A DNA stretch of 6,861 bases from the NCBI GenBank assembly GCA_964387485.1, contig CAYLWV010000078.1, forward strand, positions 1 to 6,861. Reading direction: 5' to 3'. Positions 1-6,353 of this stretch are shown here, piece after piece. The DNA is from Fluviibacter sp964387485. GTDB lineage: Bacteria; Pseudomonadota; Gammaproteobacteria; Burkholderiales; Rhodocyclaceae. The stretch's first letter is position 1. Each line of letters starts with the position of its first letter. The notes under the pieces were generated by a model. It had not been told where the DNA came from, made no database searches, and saw only the letters and a list, made by a program, of their open reading frames with translations. The position numbers were made by a program, and so were the translations under genes.

Positions 1-591
1 GAAGCCGTCAAACTCTTCGCCAACACCTACCTGGCCATGCGGGTCTCGTACTTCAACGAACTCGACACCTACGCCGCCACCCACGGCCTCGATAGCAAAC
101 AGATCATTGACGGCGTTGGCCTAGACCCCCGGATCGGCACCCACTACAACAATCCCAGCTTCGGTTACGGCGGCTACTGCCTGCCTAAAGACACCAAGCA
201 GCTGCTGGCGAACTATCGTGATGTGCCGCAGAACCTCATTCACGCCATTGTCGAATCCAACACCACCCGTAAAGACTTCATTGCCGACGAAATCATTCGT
301 CGCAAACCCAAAGTCGTTGGCGTCTATCGCCTCATCATGAAAGCCGGCTCGGACAACTTCCGGGCGTCCAGCATTCAGGGCATCATGAAGCGCATCAAAG
401 CCAAAGGCATTGAAGTCATCATTTACGAACCGGCCCTCAAAGACAACGAATTCTTCAACTCCCGCGTCGTCACCGACCTGGAAGCCTTCAAGAAGGAATC
501 CGACGTTATCATCAGTAACCGCATGGCCGATGTGCTCGAAGACGTGGCCGACAAGGTATACACCCGTGATTTATTCGGGGGTGATGCGTAA
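1..591 (+). CDS. ugd: UDP-glucose 6-dehydrogenase, C-terminal half (5' partial)
   Basis: Cytoplasmic enzyme that oxidises UDP-glucose to UDP-glucuronate with two NAD+, a precursor for LPS and capsule sugars. The frame is open from base 1 and 196 residues are visible. The catalytic cysteine lies in the motif GYGGYCLPKDTKQL (Cys at 178-180, window codon 60). The Lys and Asn of VKLFANTYL are codons 4 and 8, and the Asp of PKDTK is codon 64. This spacing matches Lys204, Asn208, Cys260 and Asp264 of the streptococcal enzyme with an offset of 200, so about 200 residues, including the NAD-binding Rossmann domain, lie outside the window. The C-terminal block VVGVYRLIMKAGSDNFRASS is typical of the short (about 390-residue) bacterial type. 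The TAA stop overlaps the rfbB ATG by one base (TAATG), which suggests translational coupling. The identification is secure; the true start is not visible. Confidence 0.96.
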   Translation, partial: EAVKLFANTYLAMRVSYFNELDTYAATHGLDSKQIIDGVGLDPRIGTHYNNPSFGYGGYCLPKDTKQLLANYRDVPQNLIHAIVESNTTRKDFIADEIIRRKPKVVGVYRLIMKAGSDNFRASSIQGIMKRIKAKGIEVIIYEPALKDNEFFNSRVVTDLEAFKKESDVIISNRMADVLEDVADKVYTRDLFGGDA

Positions 592-1661
592 TGACGATTC
601 TGGTTACCGGCGGCGCAGGCTTTATCGGCTCTAACTTCGTTCTCGACTGGCTGGAGCAGTGTAATGAGCCCGTCGTGAACCTCGACCTGCTCACCTATGC
701 CGGAAACCTCGAGAATCTCAAAGAGCTGGAAGGCGATCCGCGCCATCAGTTCGTCTTCGGCAACATCGGTGATCGTGACCTCGTCAGCAAACTGCTTGCC
801 GACACCAAACCACGCGCCGTGATTAACTTCGCCGCTGAAAGCCACGTTGACCGTTCCATCCATGGCCCGGGCGACTTTATCCAGACGAACATCGTCGGTA
901 CCTTCAACCTGCTTGAATCGGTGCGGGGTTACTGGAACGACCTGCCTGAAGCCGAGAAGGCTGCCTTCCGCTTCCTGCATGTTTCCACCGACGAAGTCTA
1001 CGGCTCGCTCTCTAAAGAAGATCCCCCCTTCTCGGAAACCCATCAGTACGAACCCAATAGCCCCTACAGCGCCAGCAAAGCCGCCAGTGACCATCTCGTC
1101 CGCGCCTGGCACCACACCTATGGCCTGCCGGTTCTGACAACGAATTGTTCCAACAACTACGGGCCTTACCACTTCCCGGAAAAACTCATCCCGCTCTGCA
1201 TGCTTAATGCCATAAACGGCAAACCGCTGCCCATCTATGGCGACGGTCAGCAGATCCGCGACTGGCTCTACGTTAAAGACCACTGCAGCGCCATCCGCCG
1301 TGTGCTCGAAGCTGGACAGTTGGGTGAAACCTACAACGTCGGTGGCTGGAACGAAAAGGCCAACCTCGACGTCGTCAACACGCTCTGTGCCATCCTCGAC
1401 GAACTTCAACCCCGTGCCGATGGGCAAAGCTATGCGACCCAGATCACGTTCGTTCAGGATCGCCCCGGTCACGACCGTCGCTACGCGATTGATGCGCGCA
1501 AGCTGGAAAAGGCACTCGGCTGGAAGCCCAAAGAAACGTTCGAGACCGGTATCAGGAAGACGGTGCAGTGGTATCTGGATCACCAGGAATGGGTTCACCA
1601 CGTCACCAGTGGCGAGTATCGCAACTGGGTCGAGACGCAGTACGCCACACAGGATGCCTGA
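591..1661 (+). CDS. rfbB: dTDP-glucose 4,6-dehydratase
   Basis: Converts dTDP-D-glucose to dTDP-4-keto-6-deoxy-D-glucose, the second step of dTDP-L-rhamnose synthesis for LPS O-antigen or core, in the cytosol. The protein has 356 residues, close to the usual size of about 355-360. It is an extended short-chain dehydrogenase. The NAD-binding GGAGFIGSN is at residues 7-15, and the catalytic Thr-Asp-Glu triad of HVSTDEVYG falls at 133-135, the same numbers as in the E. coli enzyme. The YxxxK pair is Tyr159/Lys163 in YSASK, followed by the family signature NCSNNYGPYHFPEKLIPL. The start ATG overlaps the ugd stop by one base, with a G-rich stretch at 577-581 as a possible ribosome-binding site. It is also called rmlB; rffG is the paralogue in enterobacterial common antigen synthesis, and sequence alone does not separate these roles. 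The neighbouring rfbD favours rhamnose. Confidence 0.96.
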   Translation: MTILVTGGAGFIGSNFVLDWLEQCNEPVVNLDLLTYAGNLENLKELEGDPRHQFVFGNIGDRDLVSKLLADTKPRAVINFAAESHVDRSIHGPGDFIQTNIVGTFNLLESVRGYWNDLPEAEKAAFRFLHVSTDEVYGSLSKEDPPFSETHQYEPNSPYSASKAASDHLVRAWHHTYGLPVLTTNCSNNYGPYHFPEKLIPLCMLNAINGKPLPIYGDGQQIRDWLYVKDHCSAIRRVLEAGQLGETYNVGGWNEKANLDVVNTLCAILDELQPRADGQSYATQITFVQDRPGHDRRYAIDARKLEKALGWKPKETFETGIRKTVQWYLDHQEWVHHVTSGEYRNWVETQYATQDA

Positions 1662-1663
1662 GG
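1660..1663 (+). promoter_or_regulatory. Ribosome-binding site of rfbD
   Basis: GAGG overlapping the rfbB TGA stop, nine bases before the ATG at 1673. It supports that start over an in-frame ATG at 1568, which would add 35 residues with no family resemblance and overlap rfbB by 94 bp. Confidence 0.6.
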
Positions 1664-1672
1664 TACCACGTC

Positions 1673-2569
1673 ATGGGTTTCTATAAAAAAATCCTGTTGC
1701 TCGGTAAAGATGGCCAGGTCGGCTGGGAGTTGCAGCGTGCACTGGCACCGCTCGGGCTTCTGACAGCGCTGAACCGTCATGAGTGCGATCTGGCCGATTC
1801 GGCACAGGTGCAAGCCGTGCTGGCGCAGGTTGAGCCAGAAGTCATCGTCAATGCCGCGGCCTACACCGCAGTGGATAAGGCCGAGACCGATCAGGCGTTG
1901 GCCCGCCGCATCAACGTGGATGCGGTTGCTGAATTGGCTTTGTATGCTCGCGAAATGGGTTCGCTGCTTGTGCATTACTCCACGGACTATGTGTTTGACG
2001 GATCCAAGCCCGAAGCCTATGTAGAAGACGACATCACCCATCCGCTCAGCGTGTATGGACAAACCAAGCTCGACGGCGAAAACAAAGTCCGCGATGCCTT
2101 GTGTCGCCATCTGATCTTCCGTACCAGCTGGGTCTATGCGGCCCGTGGTGGCAACTTTGCCCGCACCATGCTGCGCCTGGCCTCTGATCGCGAAACCTTG
2201 AATGTGATTGATGATCAGATTGGTGCGCCGACATCTGCCGAACTGATTGCCGATGTCACCGCCCATGCGCTGAGAGATGTACTTTCCGGCCGTGCGCCGG
2301 GTGGCACCTATCATCTAGCCGCTGCCGGTGAAACCAGCTGGTATGGCTACGCCAAATTCGTGATTGACCGCGCACGCCAGCAAGGCCAGACTCTGGCTCT
2401 GGCGGCCGATGGTCTCAAGCCTATTCCGGCCAGTGAGTATCCGCTGCCCGCCAGACGACCGCAGAACTCCCGTTTGAATACGCATCTTCTAGAGCGTAGC
2501 TTTGCACTGAAGCTTCCCCATTGGGAAGCCGGTGTGAGCCGTGTGCTTGATGAATGGCAATCGAACTAA
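1673..2569 (+). CDS. rfbD: dTDP-4-dehydrorhamnose reductase
   Basis: Reduces dTDP-4-dehydro-L-rhamnose to dTDP-L-rhamnose with NAD(P)H, the last step of the pathway, in the cytosol. With the start at 1673 the protein has 298 residues, the usual RmlD length (about 299 in E. coli). The nucleotide-binding motif GKDGQVG is at residues 11-17. VNAAAYTAVDKAE at 59-71, STDYVFDG at 103-110, the YxxxK pair Tyr128/Lys132 in VYGQTKLDGE, and DDQIGAPTSAELI at 180-192 are all characteristic of RmlD. It lies 11 bp after rfbB. The preceding enzyme in the pathway, the 3,5-epimerase RfbC, and the first, RfbA, are not encoded in this window, unlike the common rfbBDAC clusters; they may lie upstream of ugd or elsewhere. 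No frame damage is visible. Confidence 0.95.
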   Translation: MGFYKKILLLGKDGQVGWELQRALAPLGLLTALNRHECDLADSAQVQAVLAQVEPEVIVNAAAYTAVDKAETDQALARRINVDAVAELALYAREMGSLLVHYSTDYVFDGSKPEAYVEDDITHPLSVYGQTKLDGENKVRDALCRHLIFRTSWVYAARGGNFARTMLRLASDRETLNVIDDQIGAPTSAELIADVTAHALRDVLSGRAPGGTYHLAAAGETSWYGYAKFVIDRARQQGQTLALAADGLKPIPASEYPLPARRPQNSRLNTHLLERSFALKLPHWEAGVSRVLDEWQSN

Positions 2570-2593
2570 CGCTGAATCTCATAAGAAAAAACC

Positions 2594-3523
2594 ATGACCA
2601 TGATCGATTTCTCCAAAACCCGTCTGCTCGTTGTTGGCGATGTGATGCTGGACCGTTATTGGTTCGGCGAAGTCTCACGCATCTCGCCTGAGGCGCCGGT
2701 GCCGGTGGTGCACGTTCATAAGGAAGAGGTGCGTCCGGGGGGCGCCGCTAACGTTGCCCGTAATATCGTGGCGCTGGGCGGTCAGGTTTCATTGCTTTCC
2801 GTGGTGGGTACCGATGAAGCCGGGCAGACACTGCGTGGTCTGCTCGAAGAGGCGGGTGTTGCCACCGGCCTGCATGATGACGCCAACATCCGAACCACCG
2901 TTAAACTGCGCGTGCTGGGCCGCCAGCAACAGTTGCTGCGCATCGACTTTGAAACCGCACCGTCGCATGAAGTCCTGGAGGCCAAGCTTGCTGATTTCGA
3001 GCGTCAGTTGCCGGATCATGACCTCGTGATTCTGTCTGACTACGGTAAGGGGGGGTTGACCCACATTACCCAAATGATCGACATGGCTAAAAAGGCCGGT
3101 AAGCGTGTCCTGGTTGACCCGAAGGGCGATGATTACGCCCGCTATGCCGGTGCCAGCCTGCTCACGCCGAACCGCTCCGAACTGAAAGAAGTGATCGGCA
3201 AGTGGGACAGCGAAGCCGATCTTAAAACCAAAGCGGATCAGCTGCGTGAACAGCTCGGTCTGGAAGCGCTGCTGCTCACCCGCAGTGAAGAAGGCATGAC
3301 ACTCTTCCGCCCGGAAGGGGTTTTCAACCAGGCCGCCAAGGCCCGTGAAGTCTTCGACGTCTCTGGCGCGGGTGATACCGTGATCGCTACACTGGCGCTG
3401 ATGCTGGCCAGCGGTGCTGACTACCCCGAAGCCGTGCGGGTTGCCAACCTGGCCGCCAGCATTGTGGTTGGCAAACTGGGTACGGCCGTTGTCACGCGTG
3501 ACGAATTGCAGCAAGCTGTCTAA
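2594..3523 (+). CDS. hldA: D-glycero-beta-D-manno-heptose-7-phosphate kinase (single-domain RfaE1)
   Basis: Phosphorylates D-glycero-D-manno-heptose 7-phosphate at C1, giving the bisphosphate on the route to ADP-heptose for the LPS inner core. PfkB/ribokinase fold, 309 residues. Near the N-terminus are GDVMLDRYWFGEVSRISPEAPVPVV (residues 15-39) and the sugar-binding glycine-rich GGAANVARN at 49-57. SDYGKG is at 148-153 and PNRSE at 192-196. The ATP/anion-hole motif SGAGDT has the catalytic-base Asp at 261. Enterobacterial HldE (about 477 residues) fuses this kinase to a cytidylyltransferase domain. Here the protein stops right after the kinase domain and hldD follows 20 bp later, so this is the stand-alone HldA form. 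The start ATG at 2594 has only a weak upstream AAGA-type site; the ATG at 2600 is an alternative. It is 24 bp after rfbD. Confidence 0.94.
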   Translation: MTMIDFSKTRLLVVGDVMLDRYWFGEVSRISPEAPVPVVHVHKEEVRPGGAANVARNIVALGGQVSLLSVVGTDEAGQTLRGLLEEAGVATGLHDDANIRTTVKLRVLGRQQQLLRIDFETAPSHEVLEAKLADFERQLPDHDLVILSDYGKGGLTHITQMIDMAKKAGKRVLVDPKGDDYARYAGASLLTPNRSELKEVIGKWDSEADLKTKADQLREQLGLEALLLTRSEEGMTLFRPEGVFNQAAKAREVFDVSGAGDTVIATLALMLASGADYPEAVRVANLAASIVVGKLGTAVVTRDELQQAV

Positions 3524-3533
3524 AGCATTTACC

Positions 3534-3537
3534 GGAG
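3534..3537 (+). promoter_or_regulatory. Ribosome-binding site of hldD
   Basis: GGAG in the 20-bp hldA/hldD gap, six bases before the ATG at 3544. It has good strength and spacing, and fixes the hldD start together with the Rossmann motif that begins seven residues in. Confidence 0.7.
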
Positions 3538-3543
3538 AACATC

Positions 3544-4425
3544 ATGTCCGTCCTCGTTACCGGCGCCGCAGGCTTTATCGGCGCCAATATCGTCAAGGCA
3601 CTGAATGAGCGGGGGATCACCGACATCATCGCGGTGGATAACCTGACCAATGCCGCCAAATTTCATAATCTGGTGGATTGCAAGATCAGTGACTACTTCG
3701 ACAAGAAAGATTTCCTGCCACGATTGCATGCCGGCGATTTTGATGGCGANNNNNNNNNNNNNNNNNNNNNNNNNNNNNNNNNNNNNNNNNNNNNNNNNNN
3801 NNNNNNNNNNNNNNNNNNNNNNNNNNNNNNNNNNNNNNNNNNNNNNNNNAAGCTGCTATTCGATCAGATCGTACGTCGTCGTCTCAAGGACAGCACGACA
3901 CAGATTGCCGGATTCCGTTATTTCAACGTCTACGGCCCGCGTGAATCGCATAAAGGGCGCATGGCATCCGTTGCCTTTCACAACTTCAACCAGTTCCGTG
4001 AAAACGGCAAGGTGAAACTCTTCGAAGGTTCGCATGGTTACCCCAATGGGGGTCAGCAGCGTGACTTCGTGTTTGTCGAAGACCTGGTGCGCGTCAACCT
4101 CTGGTTCCTTGAGAACCCGCAGGTCTCCGGCATCTTCAACCTCGGCTCGGGTAACGCCCAGAGCTTCAACGATGTCGCAGCGGCCACGGTCAATACCTGC
4201 CGCCGCCTCAAGGGCGAGAGCGAACTCTCACTGGATGAACTGGTGGCTCAAGGGCTGATCGAATACGTGCCGTTCCCGGAAGCGCTCAAAGGTAAATACC
4301 AGGCCTATACCCAGGCTGATCTGACACGTCTGCGGGCAGCCGGTTACGACGCCGGTTTCCATACCGTAGAGCAGGGTGTCGGTAACTATGTGGAGTGGCT
4401 GCATGAGCACCCGCCCAAACTATAA
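3544..4425 (+). CDS. hldD: ADP-L-glycero-D-manno-heptose 6-epimerase, interrupted by an assembly gap
   Basis: Epimerises ADP-D-glycero- to ADP-L-glycero-D-manno-heptose, the final cytosolic step before heptosyltransferases build the LPS inner core. Extended SDR fold: NAD(P)-binding GAAGFIG at residues 7-13 and VDNL at 31-34. After the gap come LLFDQIVR, FRYFNVYGPRESHKG (with the second catalytic Lys), MASVAFH, QQRDFVFVEDLVRVNLWFLEN, SGIFNLGSGNAQSF and GKYQAYTQADLTRLRAAGYD. The 100-N run falls between DGD and the Lys of the YxxxK motif, so the catalytic Tyr and Ser regions are not visible. From memory of E. coli HldD, about 75 residues belong there but only about 33 codons of N are present, so the true protein is probably near 335 residues rather than 293. 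The frame matches on both sides. The last 23 bases overlap cysM. It is also called rfaD or gmhD. Confidence 0.94.
   Translation: MSVLVTGAAGFIGANIVKALNERGITDIIAVDNLTNAAKFHNLVDCKISDYFDKKDFLPRLHAGDFDGXXXXXXXXXXXXXXXXXXXXXXXXXXXXXXXXXXKLLFDQIVRRRLKDSTTQIAGFRYFNVYGPRESHKGRMASVAFHNFNQFRENGKVKLFEGSHGYPNGGQQRDFVFVEDLVRVNLWFLENPQVSGIFNLGSGNAQSFNDVAAATVNTCRRLKGESELSLDELVAQGLIEYVPFPEALKGKYQAYTQADLTRLRAAGYDAGFHTVEQGVGNYVEWLHEHPPKL
3750..3849. other. Assembly gap of exactly 100 N inside hldD
   Basis: One hundred consecutive N. The round number is the conventional placeholder for a gap of unknown size. Comparison with the HldD family suggests that about 225-230 bases are really missing. The first base after the gap (3850) starts the codon for the Lys of the catalytic YxxxK motif. 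Confidence 0.97.
4392..4395 (+). promoter_or_regulatory. Ribosome-binding site of cysM, inside hldD
   Basis: GGAG seven bases before the ATG at 4403, within the 3' end of hldD. It favours 4403 over the in-frame GTG at 4376 and ATG at 4388, which have no comparable site and would add nine or five residues with no family match. Confidence 0.65.
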
Positions 4426-5317
4426 AACGCTGGCTGATACCGTCGGCAGCACGCCGCTGGTCCGCATTCAACGGATTGGTGCCGAGGCCCTGACGGCGCA
4501 GAGCAGCGTGGTTCTGGCCAAGCTGGAGGGCAACAACCCGGCTGGCTCCGTCAAGGATCGTCCGGCGCTGTCGATGATCCTGCACGCCGAGGCCCGCGGC
4601 CAGATCAAACCCGGCGATACCCTGATTGAAGCCACATCAGGAAATACGGGGATTGCGCTCGCCATGGCAGCCGCCATGCGCGGTTACAAGATGATTCTCG
4701 TCATGCCGGAAAACCAGACCATGGAACGCCGGCAAACCATGAAAGCCTACGGTGCCGAACTCGTGCTGACCCCGGTCAGTGGCAGCATGGAGCTGGCGCG
4801 GGATGTGGCGAACCGCATGGTTTCTGAAGGCAAGGGTGTGGTGCTGGATCAGTTCGCCAATCCGGATAATCCGGTGGCGCACTACGAAGGCACCGGCCCG
4901 GAAATCTGGCGTGATACCGCCGGGCAGATCACGCACTTTGTATCGAGCATGGGGACCACCGGTACCATCATGGGGGTCTCCCGCTTTCTCAAAGAGCAGA
5001 ACCCGAACATCCGCATCATCGGTGTGCAGCCCAAAGATGGGGCGCAGATTCCCGGCATTCGCAAATGGCCGGAAGCGTACCTGCCGAAAATTTATGACAA
5101 AGCCCGTGTCGATGAACTCGTCTCTGTCGGGCAGGCCGAAGCCGAAGCCATGACACGTCGTCTGGCAGCGGAAGAGGGCATCTTCGCCGGTATTTCTTCC
5201 GGTGGCGCCATGTGTGTGGCGCTCGATATTGCGCGCAATCACCCGAACGCGACGGTGGTCAGCATTGTCTGTGATCGTGGTGATCGTTATCTCTCAACCG
5301 GCGTATTCCCTGACTGA
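4403..5317 (+). CDS. cysM: Cysteine synthase B (O-acetylserine sulfhydrylase)
   Basis: PLP enzyme of fold type II that makes cysteine from O-acetylserine and sulfide; the CysM class also accepts thiosulfate, giving S-sulfocysteine. It has 304 residues from the ATG at 4403 (E. coli CysM has 303). GSTPLVRIQRI is at 15-25, and the PLP-binding Lys is residue 51 in NPAGSVKDRPA. The substrate loop TSGNTG is at 78-83 and the phosphate-binding GTTGT at 184-188. VQPKDGAQIPGIRKWPEAYLP at 208-228 is the stretch typical of CysM rather than CysK. SSGG at 265-268 also fits the family. The gene starts 23 bp before the hldD stop, so its translation is probably coupled to hldD. Its place behind heptose genes is a neighbourhood I recall from betaproteobacteria; no functional link to LPS is obvious. 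Confidence 0.94.
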   Translation: MSTRPNYKTLADTVGSTPLVRIQRIGAEALTAQSSVVLAKLEGNNPAGSVKDRPALSMILHAEARGQIKPGDTLIEATSGNTGIALAMAAAMRGYKMILVMPENQTMERRQTMKAYGAELVLTPVSGSMELARDVANRMVSEGKGVVLDQFANPDNPVAHYEGTGPEIWRDTAGQITHFVSSMGTTGTIMGVSRFLKEQNPNIRIIGVQPKDGAQIPGIRKWPEAYLPKIYDKARVDELVSVGQAEAEAMTRRLAAEEGIFAGISSGGAMCVALDIARNHPNATVVSIVCDRGDRYLSTGVFPD

Positions 5318-5329
5318 TTGACGTTCCCG

Positions 5330-6127
5330 ATGGTTCCCATTCTTGTCTTCGATATTGAAACCATTCCGGATGTCGCCGGTCTGCGTAACCTGAACGAGTT
5401 GCCGGCCGATCTGTCGGATGATGAGGTTGCCGAACTGGCGTTTCAGCAGCGACGTGCTCAGGGTGGCAGCGATTTCCTGCCGCATTATTTGCACAAAATC
5501 GTCACCATCTCCTGCGCCTTTCGCAGTGATGCCGGATTCAAGGTGTTTTCCTTATCGGCTCCCGAACTGGAAGAGGGCGCGATCATCCAGCGCTTTTTTG
5601 ATGGGCTGGAGCGTCTGACGCCAACGCTGGTCTCCTGGAATGGTGGCGGCTTTGATCTACCCGTCCTGCACTATCGGGGCCTCATGCACGGCGTATCAGC
5701 GCCGCGCTATTGGGATCAGGGCGAGGGTGACTTCTCGGATTCCCGTGAATTCAAGTGGAATAACTACGTCAGTCGCTATCATAGCCGTCACACCGACCTG
5801 ATGGATCTGCTGGCGCTGTTCCAGCCGCGCGCCAGCGCACCACTCGATGCCATGGCCAAACTGATGGGCTTTCCCGGCAAGGTTGGCATGGCCGGTAACC
5901 TGGTCTGGCCAACCTGGCAGGCGGGCGAATACGGCAAGATCCGCGATTATTGCGAAACCGATGTGGTGAATACCTACTTGGTCTATAACCGCTTCCGCCT
6001 CATGCGTGGGGAGATCAATCGTGAACAGGCCGATGCCGAAGAAGCGCTCATCCGCAATACCCTGAAAGAGACTGCCGGTGCTCACTGGCAGGAGTTTCTG
6101 GCCGAATGGCCGGTCAAGGCGGTCTGA
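5330..6127 (+). CDS. Predicted 3'-5' exonuclease, DEDDy type, related to the PolB proofreading domain
   Basis: Stand-alone exonuclease of the RNase H-like fold, resembling the proofreading domain of family B DNA polymerases (PolB-like predicted exonuclease family). It has 265 residues from the ATG at 5330. Exo I is VFDIETIP with the metal-binding Asp8 and Glu10. Exo II is SWNGGGFDLPVL with Asp109 (102-113). HTDLMDLLALF is at 153-163. Exo III is YCETDVVNTYLVY with Tyr207 and Asp211, the YxxxD spacing of the DEDDy class. No polymerase domain follows. A TTG at 5318, directly after the cysM stop, is an alternative start adding MTFP; I prefer 5330 because family members begin just before the first strand. 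Neither start has a clear ribosome-binding site. It is 12 bp after cysM and the last gene of the apparent operon. The natural substrate is unknown; a role in DNA repair is inferred. Confidence 0.85.
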   Translation: MVPILVFDIETIPDVAGLRNLNELPADLSDDEVAELAFQQRRAQGGSDFLPHYLHKIVTISCAFRSDAGFKVFSLSAPELEEGAIIQRFFDGLERLTPTLVSWNGGGFDLPVLHYRGLMHGVSAPRYWDQGEGDFSDSREFKWNNYVSRYHSRHTDLMDLLALFQPRASAPLDAMAKLMGFPGKVGMAGNLVWPTWQAGEYGKIRDYCETDVVNTYLVYNRFRLMRGEINREQADAEEALIRNTLKETAGAHWQEFLAEWPVKAV

Positions 6128-6144
6128 GCCCTGGTTACCTTTGG

Positions 6145-6174
6145 TTGGCCGCGTGATGTCTGCTCTGCTATAAT
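6145..6174 (+). promoter_or_regulatory. Sigma-70 promoter of tRNA-Ser, extended -10
   Basis: TGCTATAAT at 6166-6174 combines a perfect -10 hexamer (TATAAT, 6169-6174) with the TGn extended element. A partial -35 match, TTGGCC at 6145-6150, sits 18 bases upstream. CGCGCG follows the -10 box, a GC-rich discriminator of the kind seen on stringently controlled stable-RNA promoters. Initiation is expected near 6181, leaving a 5' leader of only about four bases before the mature tRNA. Confidence 0.8.
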
Positions 6175-6184
6175 CGCGCGTTCC

Positions 6185-6275
6185 GGACAGATGGATGAGT
6201 GGTTTAAGTCGCACGCCTGGAAAGCGTGTTTAGGGTAATACCCTAACGAGGGTTCGAATCCCTCTCTGTCCGCCA
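6185..6275 (+). tRNA. tRNA-Ser (anticodon GGA)
   Basis: A 91-nt class II tRNA reading UCC and UCU. The acceptor stem GGACAGA (6185-6191) pairs perfectly with TCTGTCC (6265-6271), followed by the Ser discriminator G at 6272 and encoded CCA at 6273-6275. The anticodon stem is CACGC/GCGTG (6212-6216/6224-6228) around loop CTGGAAA, with anticodon GGA at 6219-6221. The long variable arm TAGGG/CCCTA (6231-6235/6241-6245) is diagnostic of serine and leucine tRNAs. The T arm is GAGGG-TTCGAAT-CCCTC (6248-6264). It has its own promoter just upstream and a terminator just downstream. Confidence 0.98.
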
Positions 6276-6285
6276 GATTATTCTT

Positions 6286-6310
6286 AAAAGCGCCCTTGTG
6301 GCGCTTTTTT
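6286..6310 (+). terminator. Rho-independent terminator after tRNA-Ser
   Basis: AAAAGCGCC (6286-6294) and GGCGCTTTT (6300-6308) form a nine-pair stem with loop CTTGT, running into a six-T tract at 6305-6310. It lies ten bases after the CCA end. No terminator is visible between the exonuclease stop (6127) and the tRNA, so it probably also ends transcripts of the upstream operon. The A-rich left arm could act weakly in the opposite direction. Confidence 0.9.
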
Positions 6311-6353
6311 GTTATGTGCGGCCGCTCCTTTAGCGCCAAATTAGTAGATAGCT

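Noticed and set aside
423..1601. 392-codon open frame on the minus strand opposite rfbB
   Set aside because: It lies antisense to a gene with complete catalytic motifs. Long antisense frames are common in GC-rich genes, and the translation shows no recognisable family.
1568..1672. N-terminal extension of rfbD from an ATG at 1568
   Set aside because: It would overlap rfbB by 94 bp. The added residues have no family resemblance, and 1673 gives the normal RmlD length with a ribosome-binding site.
6318..6325. Eight-base palindrome GCGGCCGC
   Set aside because: A single short palindrome (a NotI site) with no second copy or adjoining structure; it can be chance.
6082..6339. 85-codon minus-strand open frame containing REGFEPS
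   Set aside because: This is the familiar false protein from reading the complement of a tRNA T arm; it covers tRNA-Ser and its terminator.
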